A stretch of 52,337 nucleotides of DNA, from assembly GCA_949840805.1 (NCBI GenBank), contig CATKXR010000030.1, forward strand, positions 1-52,337, read 5' to 3'. Both the position numbers and the translations under genes were made by a program. The stretch's first letter is position 1, and every line of letters begins with the position of its first letter. The notes beneath the pieces are model-generated. The model was not told the origin of the DNA and did no database searches. It worked only from the letters and a program-made list of their open reading frames with translations. Of the stretch, positions 42,905 to 51,076 are shown piece by piece. This stretch comes from an uncultured Lachnospiraceae bacterium (lineage in GTDB: Bacteria; Bacillota; Clostridia; Lachnospirales; Lachnospiraceae).

Positions 42905-45367
42905 GTGTCGTACAGGTACAGGCTGTATAAAAACGGAAGGGAAAACGACGGCCGGCGTTACACATTGGACGAGCTGAGGGATATGGGAACTTTTATGCTT
43001 CGTGATATCTGTGTCAAAGAAAGGATTATGACAAGATCTGCCGGCATAGACCCGAAAAGGCTGGACAGGGAAGCATTGATTGAACTTTTGTACCGCTACA
43101 GAGGCAGGGAGGAGAAGTCGCTGGCTGACGGATTTTGGGAGGAGTCCGTCGGAATTGTGAAAGATTTGTCAATCATGGCGGTCATGGCTGCCGAAAAGCT
43201 GGAAGTGCCGAATAAAATAGAGATTAAAAAAGGCGTGCCGATATCAGAGGCAGAAGACGTCCTGATAAAGCATGGATTTTCCGGTGAGTATTTTATAGGA
43301 ACGATTTCGGATGAAGGGGGAGAGATCCTGGCAGTATTTGAAGTCCGGGGAGAGGCCATGGCCCTTTCGCCCGGACGTGTGTCCGCTTCCCTTACGGCCG
43401 GCATTTATCATGATCTGAGGATTTTATTATTTGACGCAGCCTCCAGCCTGAAGGTTCTGCAGGCTTACAACAGCCAGAAGTGCAGCATGACCGGAGAGCG
43501 TGGCATCATTGCCGCTATGGCCAGTCTTCCTGTTCTTTCCGTTGAGGAAGTCAGGGACTCCTCAGAACCTTTAGTCATCGATTTTGGGGCGGGAAATACC
43601 ACCGCAGGGTCATCGGACCCCGGCCATACAGATTTTGACGGAATCCTGGAAGTCCGTTTCCGGAACGGGAGCCGGCTGTGTCCCAGCGCTGCTGCGGTAA
43701 AGCGCTGCGAAGATGGAAACGTGGAATTTTCTTTTGGATATGAAGCCCTTCGGCTGATCAAACGGAGCGGTTACGGAGAAGGGATGACGTTTTTTCATAA
43801 TCTGAAGTTGTTTTTGTATGAGGAGAGGATGCTGGATGTGCGCGATCAGGACGGGAATGCGGCGTTGATTTCCTCGGATATGCTTTTAAACCGGTTTTTT
43901 CGGTATATTATCGATACGGCAAAGGGAGAACATGGAAGAAATTATACAAAGCTATGTTTTCTGATGCCGGAAAAGAGAGAAGGCCTGGCTCTTAAGCGGC
44001 TGCAGGATATTCTGCCTGATTATCAGGTGGAAGGCGTCCGCTCGGAATCGGTAAACTGCGCCTATCAGAATATGATCCGGGGTGAGGATTATAAAAAGGA
44101 AGAATCGATAGAGGAGCTGATATTTCACTGTGGGGCAGGTTCGTCTTCCCTTGTATTCTGCGGCTACGATGCCGAGAATACCAATGTGGCTTACAAAGTG
44201 CGGATGAAAGTGCGTTATCTGAATGGAGACAGCGGGTTTGGCGGAAACAGACTGACCTGTCTGATTTTTATGTACCTGAAAATCCGAATAATGATGGCAG
44301 TGACCGGGTCCGCCCGGGAGATTTTTGACGAAAAACTGCTGGAATCCTATTCATGTGTGGATAAGTATGGAGGGACGAAAGAGGTTTACGAATATTTTTA
44401 TGATTTGTATGAACAGGCGGAACAGACGGTTCCCACCCGTTTTGGAAATCCGGAAGTCACAGGGGCCTATAAGCGTCAGAATTTTTACAGGCTGTGGTTT
44501 TTAGCCGAAGGTTTGAAGAATGTCTTTTTCTCGGGGGACCCGGTAAGTATGATTACTCTGCCTGACCGGTTTGCGGAATTTTCCATGGTCCATGTTGTGA
44601 CGCCAGGCGGGATTTTGGAGTATCGTCTGGAATTTCCGATTCATAAAGAAGCCTTAGAGCTTGTCATGGCTCCGGAAATTTACCGGATTGTCAAAAGTTT
44701 TATTGAGCCGCTGTGCAATGAGGACGGCATTTTGATGGGATACCGGATTAAGTTTACGGGCATGAGCTGCCAGATTCCCGTATTTCGCGATGCTTTGCGG
44801 GAATTTGCGGTGGGGCGCAGGGCCAGGACAAAGCGGGGAAAGGATGAGGGACTGAAGCTTCGGGCGTTAGAAGGAGTGATTCTGCGCGGACAGATGAAAA
44901 AGAACGGACGGATCATTCCGGAAATCACAGAAGAAGAGGCTGAGATTTCTTTCTATGTCACCGTAAAAACTCATGACGGTTCTACGATCTGGATTATTTC
45001 GGGAAGACAGCCGGACGGGGATGTTTTTGGCTTTGTAAAGCGCCACAGTGCCACCAGAAAGATGGAATTTACCATTTATGACCGATTGAAACATGAGGTC
45101 GGCACACGGGTGGTTGACCTGGATATCCATTTATTTGAAAATATTTCCTATGATGCTTTGTTTCGCGCTTATCCCATGTTTCAAACGCTGCAGGGAGACT
45201 TTGATTCCATCGGGGAGGAAGAGATCCGGCTTTTTGTGTACAGGGAAGAGAACTGGGATTTCTGCGTGCTCCCGGCTGCCAGAAGACAAGGCATTTTAAG
45301 TACAGGAAGGGTAAGCCGTTTTCTTTTTGACGATAAAAGCATGGACTATTTTTGCGGATTGTTGTAA
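42905..45367 (+). CDS. Hsp70/actin-fold protein with degenerate ATP motifs and N-terminal SAP-like segment
   Basis: GTG start with AAAAGGAGGA ten bases ahead; 820 residues. Residues ~17-65 resemble a SAP/LEM-like helical motif (YTLDELRDMGTFMLRDI then DREALIELLYRYRG). The actin/Hsp70 fold begins near 224 with VIDFGAGNTTAG, a phosphate-1 loop. The matching phosphate-2 loop is IFHCGAGSSSLVF (~406) instead of DLGGGT-D, lacking the acidic residues. ATP hydrolysis is therefore doubtful, though binding may remain. A beta-rich C-terminal third (~600-820) could be the structural part. It lies inside the contractile operon, and a scaffold or assembly role is inferred. Confidence 0.72.
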   Translation: MSYRYRLYKNGRENDGRRYTLDELRDMGTFMLRDICVKERIMTRSAGIDPKRLDREALIELLYRYRGREEKSLADGFWEESVGIVKDLSIMAVMAAEKLEVPNKIEIKKGVPISEAEDVLIKHGFSGEYFIGTISDEGGEILAVFEVRGEAMALSPGRVSASLTAGIYHDLRILLFDAASSLKVLQAYNSQKCSMTGERGIIAAMASLPVLSVEEVRDSSEPLVIDFGAGNTTAGSSDPGHTDFDGILEVRFRNGSRLCPSAAAVKRCEDGNVEFSFGYEALRLIKRSGYGEGMTFFHNLKLFLYEERMLDVRDQDGNAALISSDMLLNRFFRYIIDTAKGEHGRNYTKLCFLMPEKREGLALKRLQDILPDYQVEGVRSESVNCAYQNMIRGEDYKKEESIEELIFHCGAGSSSLVFCGYDAENTNVAYKVRMKVRYLNGDSGFGGNRLTCLIFMYLKIRIMMAVTGSAREIFDEKLLESYSCVDKYGGTKEVYEYFYDLYEQAEQTVPTRFGNPEVTGAYKRQNFYRLWFLAEGLKNVFFSGDPVSMITLPDRFAEFSMVHVVTPGGILEYRLEFPIHKEALELVMAPEIYRIVKSFIEPLCNEDGILMGYRIKFTGMSCQIPVFRDALREFAVGRRARTKRGKDEGLKLRALEGVILRGQMKKNGRIIPEITEEEAEISFYVTVKTHDGSTIWIISGRQPDGDVFGFVKRHSATRKMEFTIYDRLKHEVGTRVVDLDIHLFENISYDALFRAYPMFQTLQGDFDSIGEEEIRLFVYREENWDFCVLPAARRQGILSTGRVSRFLFDDKSMDYFCGLL

Positions 45368-45422
45368 GGAACTGCCCTGAAATAGATCAATGCTGTACAA
45401 AAATGTTTTCCTGGAGGTTGTC

Positions 45423-46220
45423 ATGGAAGTAAAGCAGGTTTTCCCTATATTTGAAGAAGGACGTATTCTTAAGAGGGATTCTCTGGATTTAATTCGGGAT
45501 TATGCCCCGGATTTCTTTTCTCTTCTTTTTCGTGAGTACGGAGACGGAGTCATTGCCGGGTTTCCCATCCATGGGGACGGAAAGGAGATTGTGGCAGGCC
45601 CGGGGATTTTAAAACATGGCCCTTCTTTTTTCTTCATGAAGGAGGAAGTCCGTCTGAAGTTCGATCTGTACGGGCAGGTGGTCCAGGTGGTTTTAAGAAA
45701 GCAGGAAGGCAGTATTTCACCGGATTTTAAAACGGATTGCTGGGGACTGTCTCTGGAGCCTGTCAGGGTTCTTGGAGAAGGGGAGTATGAGCTGGGAAGG
45801 TTTCTTCTGGAACAGGGAGCCAGGCTCAGGACCCGTGAGGAGTATAAGGATTTCAATGATCTCACAACGGAGTTTAACACCTTAAATCCTGTTTATATTC
45901 CATATGCCTGTGAAGGGGGAAGCACTTTGGCACCTTTTATTCTCCGGTTATATGGAAAGGGCGTCTTACGTTCTCCAAAAGCGGAACCTCTGGATTTATC
46001 TTTTGGCGTTGCCTGCCTGAACAGCCCTTACTTGTCGGCGGAACTGATACAATGTTATCTGGCGGCGAGAGAACAGGATTTGAGAGAGCAAAATTCCCAT
46101 GACAACCGGGACAATGATTACTTGTATCAGGGATTGAAAAGGCTTTACGCCAGACTTGTATCCGGAGGAGAAAAACGGCAAAAGCCCAGAGGAACGGGCG
46201 GCAAAACGATAATTGACTGA
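45423..46220 (+). CDS. Candidate receptor-binding or TssK-like baseplate adaptor
   Basis: The ATG at 45423 follows TGGAGG; an upstream ATG (45390) has none. The 265-residue protein begins MEVKQVFPIFEEGRILKRD and then has FREYGDGVIAGF followed by a beta series (EIVAGPGILKHGPSFFFM). This 'eGr-L ... yg-dGVi-G ... i-pGi' cadence is seen in phage tail/baseplate fibre adaptors and at the TssK N-terminus (W-x-EG-x-x-L). The C-terminal part is helical. Resemblance is local and weak; the genomic position directly before the PAAR-like gene supports a baseplate/spike role. Confidence 0.6.
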   Translation: MEVKQVFPIFEEGRILKRDSLDLIRDYAPDFFSLLFREYGDGVIAGFPIHGDGKEIVAGPGILKHGPSFFFMKEEVRLKFDLYGQVVQVVLRKQEGSISPDFKTDCWGLSLEPVRVLGEGEYELGRFLLEQGARLRTREEYKDFNDLTTEFNTLNPVYIPYACEGGSTLAPFILRLYGKGVLRSPKAEPLDLSFGVACLNSPYLSAELIQCYLAAREQDLREQNSHDNRDNDYLYQGLKRLYARLVSGGEKRQKPRGTGGKTIID

Positions 46221-46233
46221 GGAGGATATTGCT

Positions 46234-46563
46234 ATGGGGAAAAATTATGTTGTAAACGGAGCCACATTAAAATGTGTCCTGGGAGCGGCTCCTTCTACCC
46301 TGACGGTACTGCCCGTGAACCGGGTGGAGATTAACGGAAAGGCAAAAGCCAATATCATGGACTGCAAGCCCATGGTAAATATCAAGCCTTTTGGAACCTG
46401 CGCCAAAATGGCACCGCCCGTTCCTTGTACACCGGTCGTCACCACCTGGCTGAAGGGGAAAACCAATGTGCTTGTGGGAGGCATGCCGGCTTTGATGAGC
46501 GACTCTATGGCGATCTGTTCTTGCGGAGGCGGGATTATTAAGATTCAGAAGGACGGGCAGTAA
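46234..46563 (+). CDS. DUF4280/PAAR-like spike tip protein
   Basis: The ATG at 46234 follows GAGGAGGA and the gene starts just after the preceding one ends. The 109 residues show the DUF4280 pattern: an opening VNGATLKCVLGAAPSTL, then NIKPFGTC, CTPVVT, the glycine turn TNVLVGGMPALMSDSMAIC and a closing CGGGIIKI. DUF4280 is a PAAR-like family, and PAAR proteins sharpen the VgrG spike and carry effectors. The cysteines/histidine-poor metal site suggests cysteine ligands. A VgrG-like gene follows. Confidence 0.85.
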   Translation: MGKNYVVNGATLKCVLGAAPSTLTVLPVNRVEINGKAKANIMDCKPMVNIKPFGTCAKMAPPVPCTPVVTTWLKGKTNVLVGGMPALMSDSMAICSCGGGIIKIQKDGQ

Positions 46564-46610
46564 AAGGGCAGGGAATATGGTAAGAAACTGTTGTGAAATA
46601 ACTTATGCAG

Positions 46611-46649
46611 GGTCCGCAGGAGAAGAGGGACAGACCAGGCGGACCTTTT
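46611..46649 (+). terminator. Terminator-like hairpin between tip and spike genes
   Basis: GGTCCGC (46611-46617) pairs with GCGGACC (46639-46645), followed by TTTT. The loop is 21 bases, longer than usual, so it may be a weak terminator that separates the structural operon from the spike-cargo genes. Confidence 0.5.
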
Positions 46650-46722
46650 GGAATGACTGCAAACAGCATAACATTTAGATCACAGGTTATTTCGAGCCAG
46701 TTCCTCAGAAGGGAGAGTCTGT

Positions 46723-46824
46723 ATGGAATATGGAGATGAAGATTTTATCGCATGGATGGCGGACCTGATCGAAAGGCAGGACAAGGAAGAAAAAGAAGAA
46801 GAGGAGGAGGAAGATGATAATTGA
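46723..46824 (+). CDS. 33-residue acidic small protein, coupled to the VgrG-like gene
   Basis: The ORF has AGGGAGAG ahead of its ATG and reads MEYGDEDFIAWMADLIER followed by a run of E/K/D. It overlaps the start of the next gene by eleven bases. The GAGGAGGAGGA that encodes its glutamate run is also the ribosome site of the VgrG-like gene, so translation of the two is probably coupled. A helix with an acidic tail is all that can be predicted. Codon-level evidence is limited by length. Confidence 0.55.
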   Translation: MEYGDEDFIAWMADLIERQDKEEKEEEEEEDDN

Positions 46825-48478
46825 CGTGACCAGGCTGGATGTCAGTCCGTTTGCCGTGGAAGGCATTGTGGAGATGAAAGTGGAACAGTCTTTAAACCAG
46901 CATGCAGCCATGTATCTAAAAGGCATTATACCTAAGGAAAACGGTGATTCCGGCGTGATGGATACGGATGATTCCACTGTGGTTACGGTTTCCGATCAGG
47001 ACGGAGTGATTTTCAGCGGACTTGTGCAAGACATCAGGGCTTCCTTTGAGGGACAGGTCTATTATCTGGAGGTATGGGCCGTTTCCTTCAGCATAAAAGC
47101 AGACACGGATGTGATGTCACGTTCTTTTCAGGATGCCGGCATGAATTATCAGCAGATCGGAGATTTGATGGCGGGAGAGAACGGCCTGTCATTGAGCATG
47201 GAAGCATCCCCTTTATCCGTCAACAACATTTTACTTCAGTACCGGGAAACCAACTGGGAATTTTTAAAGAGGATCGCTTCTCATAATTATTCCGTGCTTC
47301 TTCCCTCTGTGGAAGAGCCGAAGTTTTATTTTGGAATACCAAAGGGAAACCAGAAAGGAAGCCTTCTTTCCTACCGTTTTTCAGTGGGAAAGAACATCAG
47401 GCGCTACCGCAGGCATTCCGGGGCCGGCGTGGACGTCTCCTCAGAGGATTCCCTGGAATATATCGTGACGGCAGACGACAGCGTACTTTCAATTGGCGAT
47501 ACGGTGGATTACGGCGGAAATACCTTGTTTGTGAGGGAGGCTCAGATTCATCTGGCTGACGCGGTGCTCACATGCCGCTATGTGCTGTGTACGGAGAACG
47601 GACTGAAAGCCCCTGTTGCCTATAATCAGCATATCACCGGGCTGACGCTGGCCGGACAGGTGCTGGAAGTAAACCATGACACGGTAAAGGTCCTGCTCTG
47701 TGTGGATGAAAGCCAGGATACGGCGGCGGCCTATGCATTTCCTTACATTACCCCTTATAGCGCGGAAAACCATACGGGACTTTATCTTATGCCGGAAGTG
47801 GAGGATGTTGTCAATATCCATTTTCCCACGGAAGACGAGAGCCTGGCTGTGGCGTTGTCCTCCTATCGTCAGGCTGACAGCGACCGGACAGGGGATCCCA
47901 ATGTCAAATATTTAAGGACTCCCCATGACAAGGAGATAAAGATCAGTGAGGATGAGATTCTGATAACGGCAAAGACCGGGGGACTTTATATAAGGCTTAA
48001 CCAGGATGGCGGAATCGAAGTATTTTCCCAGCATGGAATCCTGGTAAATACTTTGTCCAGTATTGACGTGACGGCGGCAGGCCATATTTCCCTGTCTGCA
48101 GGGACGAATATTCTGATGAACGCAGGCGCGGGATGCGGAATTCAGGCGGGAAAGAGAATTGACGCCAGGGCCGGCGCGGGAATCGATGTTTCAGCCGGAA
48201 GCGAGATGACTTTGTTCAGCGGCAAGGAGATGACGTTTACTGCTACGGAAAAGCTTGGGATGGAGACGGAAAAGGAATTTGTTGCCAGATCGGAAGAAGA
48301 TATGACCGTGGCCAGCCAGAAAAAGATGACCTTTTCTTCCAAGGAGGATATGTCCCAGGCTTCGGACAAGAAGGTTAAAATCAGCGCCAAGTCGGAGGTG
48401 GGAATCTCTTGTAAATCCAGCTCCATAAAACTGGACGGGTCTATGGATCTTAAGGCATCAAAGATTAAAGAAAATTAA
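46814..48478 (+). CDS. VgrG-like spike protein (gp27/gp5-type)
   Basis: The 554 residues follow the VgrG plan. An N-terminal gp27-like beta-barrel part spans ~1-235, with the diagnostic LLQYRETNWEFLKRIA around residue 135. An OB-fold region lies at ~255-350 (HITGLTLAGQVLEVNHDTVK through PEVEDVVNIHFP). The C-terminal beta-helix is made of short repeats alternating S/A/K (ISLSAGTNILMNAGAG, AGIDVSAGSEMTLFSGKEM, to the end), the trimeric needle. No enzymatic extension is fused. It would sit at the tip of the tube with the DUF4280 protein. Confidence 0.88.
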   Translation: MIIDVTRLDVSPFAVEGIVEMKVEQSLNQHAAMYLKGIIPKENGDSGVMDTDDSTVVTVSDQDGVIFSGLVQDIRASFEGQVYYLEVWAVSFSIKADTDVMSRSFQDAGMNYQQIGDLMAGENGLSLSMEASPLSVNNILLQYRETNWEFLKRIASHNYSVLLPSVEEPKFYFGIPKGNQKGSLLSYRFSVGKNIRRYRRHSGAGVDVSSEDSLEYIVTADDSVLSIGDTVDYGGNTLFVREAQIHLADAVLTCRYVLCTENGLKAPVAYNQHITGLTLAGQVLEVNHDTVKVLLCVDESQDTAAAYAFPYITPYSAENHTGLYLMPEVEDVVNIHFPTEDESLAVALSSYRQADSDRTGDPNVKYLRTPHDKEIKISEDEILITAKTGGLYIRLNQDGGIEVFSQHGILVNTLSSIDVTAAGHISLSAGTNILMNAGAGCGIQAGKRIDARAGAGIDVSAGSEMTLFSGKEMTFTATEKLGMETEKEFVARSEEDMTVASQKKMTFSSKEDMSQASDKKVKISAKSEVGISCKSSSIKLDGSMDLKASKIKEN

Positions 48479-48534
48479 GACAGTGGAAAAACGTAGTTGT
48501 TCCAGTTACATAAAGAGGTATCAGAGGAAAATTT

Positions 48535-49605
48535 ATGGATGTAAATTTCAGAAAAGAATTCAGGAGAATAAAAAACGAGGCTTTGATTGCAGTCAATGCT
48601 TATTATTTTTCACATATGGAAAAACTATCGGATTCCTACAGAGAATCGATAAGCAAGGCATGTGAACGGGTGCGGCAGATGCAGGCAGAAGGATATCCGG
48701 ATGTGGAGTATATGGAAATCACCATGCTGCGCACCAGACTGACGGAGCATGATTACCGTGTGCCGATCCTCGTTTACGGGACAGGGTGGTATGCAGACTT
48801 AAGCCAGACCCAGGCAGGAGAGATTGACGCAGGGGAGATCTTTTCATTTTATGAAGATATGATGCAGAAGACGGCCGTTGTCGCCAAAAAATACCGGTCA
48901 AAGCTTCCGGCGCGTATCTTGGAGATTTGTATGTGTTCCATGGCAGATTCTTTTTGGAATTATGTCGATATGGCATGCCGGAGGGCGATTATGGGATTTA
49001 CGACCCAGGGAATGGGTATCACAGACCAGTTCCGTGTAAGAATCTGTGAATATATGGGATATGGCTCCGTATGCCGCCGTTATCTGCCTGCCATGGAGCG
49101 GGAGGAGATGAAGAAATGGTTTGAAAAAGGGGAAGAAGACGAATTCCGTTTTCGCGACTACCGGGGTTGGGATTTTTCCGGATGGGATTTTTCCGGGTTT
49201 GACCTGACCGGATGTGATTTCAGAAATTGCAATCTGGACAAATGCAATTTTACAGATGCAAATCTGACAGGGGCATGGTTTTGTGGCAGCAGCATGAAAG
49301 AAGTTTGTTTCAGAGACACCTGGGTTCCAGGTTCCAGGTTTGACGGGGCTGATATGGAAGGGTCGGTTTTTGACGGCACGTACAGTTCGTGCAAGTTTCA
49401 TGATGATATCTGGCGCAGGCCGGACAATGAATGGGCCAGCTTTATTGGATGCCGCTTAAAAAATGCTGATTTTCGGTTCAGCGCCATAGAGTGTGCCGAT
49501 TTTTCGGAGGCAGATTTAGAGGGGGCAGTATTCAACGACAGCCATAAAAATTATTATCAGTTAGATGAGCGGCAGAAAAGCCAGATACAATTTTGTGACT
49601 TTTGA
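48535..49605 (+). CDS. Pentapeptide-repeat protein with helical N-terminal domain
   Basis: In 356 residues, ~1-200 are helical and unfamiliar. Residues ~205-350 contain pentapeptide repeats of the A(D/N)LXX type (DFSGWDFSGFDLTGCDF, NCNLDKCNFTDANLTGAWF, and again near the end DFSEADLEGAVF). These fold into a quadrilateral beta-helix. In contractile loci such proteins occur as cargo or as adaptors; DNA-gyrase mimicry is another known role. AGAGGA precedes the ATG, 56 bases after the spike gene. Function unassigned. Confidence 0.8.
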   Translation: MDVNFRKEFRRIKNEALIAVNAYYFSHMEKLSDSYRESISKACERVRQMQAEGYPDVEYMEITMLRTRLTEHDYRVPILVYGTGWYADLSQTQAGEIDAGEIFSFYEDMMQKTAVVAKKYRSKLPARILEICMCSMADSFWNYVDMACRRAIMGFTTQGMGITDQFRVRICEYMGYGSVCRRYLPAMEREEMKKWFEKGEEDEFRFRDYRGWDFSGWDFSGFDLTGCDFRNCNLDKCNFTDANLTGAWFCGSSMKEVCFRDTWVPGSRFDGADMEGSVFDGTYSSCKFHDDIWRRPDNEWASFIGCRLKNADFRFSAIECADFSEADLEGAVFNDSHKNYYQLDERQKSQIQFCDF

Positions 49606-49631
49606 TGTGCCGAAAGTGAGGAGAAGGGCAG

Positions 49632-50093
49632 ATGGATTATTTTTTACTAAAACCGTTTGAGGAAGGATGCAGGTTCAGGATTATAAACCATGACAAAGAT
49701 ATCCTGATCTGTACCATGACAAGAAAAGGCGAAGCACCGGATTTTACTCTTCATCCCTGTCCATTGATCAGCGATCGGTTCAAAGAGCTGTTAGAGCAGT
49801 ATCTGAGAAACATGGATTTCATTCCGTGTGTGATAGAAGGGCAGGATACCCCTGATTACTGGGCCTTCCATCCCAGAGAGCAATCGGTGGAGAACGCAAG
49901 GTTTCGTCCGGACGGGTCGGTCAGTGCAGTACGCCCCATGGGGCTGACTCCGATTTTTACGGTTCCCAATTATAAAAAAGTATCATATGTGATCAATCTT
50001 GCCCTGGCGGAAGGCCTTTTGCGGCGAGAGTGCCTGAATTTAGGCCTGGAGCGGATTGAGCAGATTGGAGGCGATATGCATGACGACGACTGA
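49632..50093 (+). CDS. Small protein overlapping the HNH effector gene (possible adaptor or chaperone)
   Basis: A 153-residue soluble protein behind GAGGAGAAGGGCAG. It is unremarkable in motif terms, with a beta-rich centre and a helical end (VPNYKKVSYVINLALAEGLL). Its last 14 bases overlap the start of the nuclease-like gene in another frame. This coupling is typical of a chaperone/adaptor and its cargo. An immunity role is an alternative, but the gene after the effector is the better candidate for that. Confidence 0.72.
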   Translation: MDYFLLKPFEEGCRFRIINHDKDILICTMTRKGEAPDFTLHPCPLISDRFKELLEQYLRNMDFIPCVIEGQDTPDYWAFHPREQSVENARFRPDGSVSAVRPMGLTPIFTVPNYKKVSYVINLALAEGLLRRECLNLGLERIEQIGGDMHDDD

Positions 50094-51027
50094 CGCATCG
50101 TCAACCAATATGGCACTACAGAATCCGCCTGACTGTAACGCAAAGGGATTGTGTCCTTGCAATGTATTCGAGCGTTGCAGAAAACGCCGGGCTTATGGAA
50201 GTGATATATGGAGCCATGGCAAAAACAAAAAACAGGCAATGGGTTTTATCGCTTTTGACGGAGACCAGGGAATAACGGATGAAAAGAAGCTGAAAAATTT
50301 ATGGACAGCATTTATAGGCAGAAATAATAATATTTTAGACTATAACAAGACTCATGAAAAAAAAATCAGATTCAATAAATTTTTCGCCAATCTCCGTTCT
50401 GCAGGCGGAAAAAACAATGTTGTGCTGGTTCTGCCTAAAATGAGTGATCCTTATATCACGCAGCAAATGAATAAATTAAGGCAATCCTTGTACAATACGG
50501 CTGTATTTACTGATTTCCAGAGATCTATGGTTGTACGGGCCAATCTGGTGAGGAACAAACTTACGCTGAAGTCAGATACTTATCGCACGAGAAAGGGAGA
50601 ATTGGATTTTGATCCAATCGATTTGATCCCTTATGCAAAAGGCCATAGGAGTGAAATGTGGTCAGTTGACCATATTCAGGTGAAAGCAAAGGGCGGATGC
50701 AACCGGTTTTGTAATGCTGCGGTCCTGATGCTTGGCGATAACAGCAGAAGAGGTGACAACGGGCCAGGCTGCCCATGCATCACCGCTGTGGGGAAAAATG
50801 ATGAGATACCTGACAGAGAGACATTTAAGCCAAAGACAAACGAACCTTTAAAAGAATCGGGTTATCAGCTTTTTGTTTGTGTCACCTACCATAGGAATAA
50901 AAAAAAGGGGGAAGCGCCGGATGAACTTCCTGGCACATGCCATGGCAACAAACCCTGTAATCTGGATGATCCGCGTAAATGCATGGAAGCAGTATCAAAT
51001 GATGTGGTAGTACCAGTATATAAATAA
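50080..51027 (+). CDS. Putative HNH-nuclease effector
   Basis: The ATG at 50080 has TTGGAGG eight bases ahead; 315 residues. The C-terminal half contains an HNH-like core, WSVDHIQVKAKGGCNRFCN followed by AAVLMLGDNSRRG. This gives the D-H-I, G-G-x-N and N-x-x-R/K-G spacing of HNH metal-dependent DNases, with cysteines around it. The N-terminus has a cysteine cluster (PPDCNAKGLCPCNVFERC). There is no signal peptide, as expected for cargo loaded by a contractile apparatus. The position after spike genes and before a small acidic gene is the standard effector-immunity arrangement. Catalytic activity is inferred, not shown. Confidence 0.7.
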   Translation: MTTTDASSTNMALQNPPDCNAKGLCPCNVFERCRKRRAYGSDIWSHGKNKKQAMGFIAFDGDQGITDEKKLKNLWTAFIGRNNNILDYNKTHEKKIRFNKFFANLRSAGGKNNVVLVLPKMSDPYITQQMNKLRQSLYNTAVFTDFQRSMVVRANLVRNKLTLKSDTYRTRKGELDFDPIDLIPYAKGHRSEMWSVDHIQVKAKGGCNRFCNAAVLMLGDNSRRGDNGPGCPCITAVGKNDEIPDRETFKPKTNEPLKESGYQLFVCVTYHRNKKKGEAPDELPGTCHGNKPCNLDDPRKCMEAVSNDVVVPVYK

Positions 51028-51076
51028 TACTATATACAACAGCCATAATCAGCCGCAGGAGGAAAAAGCAGGAAAA

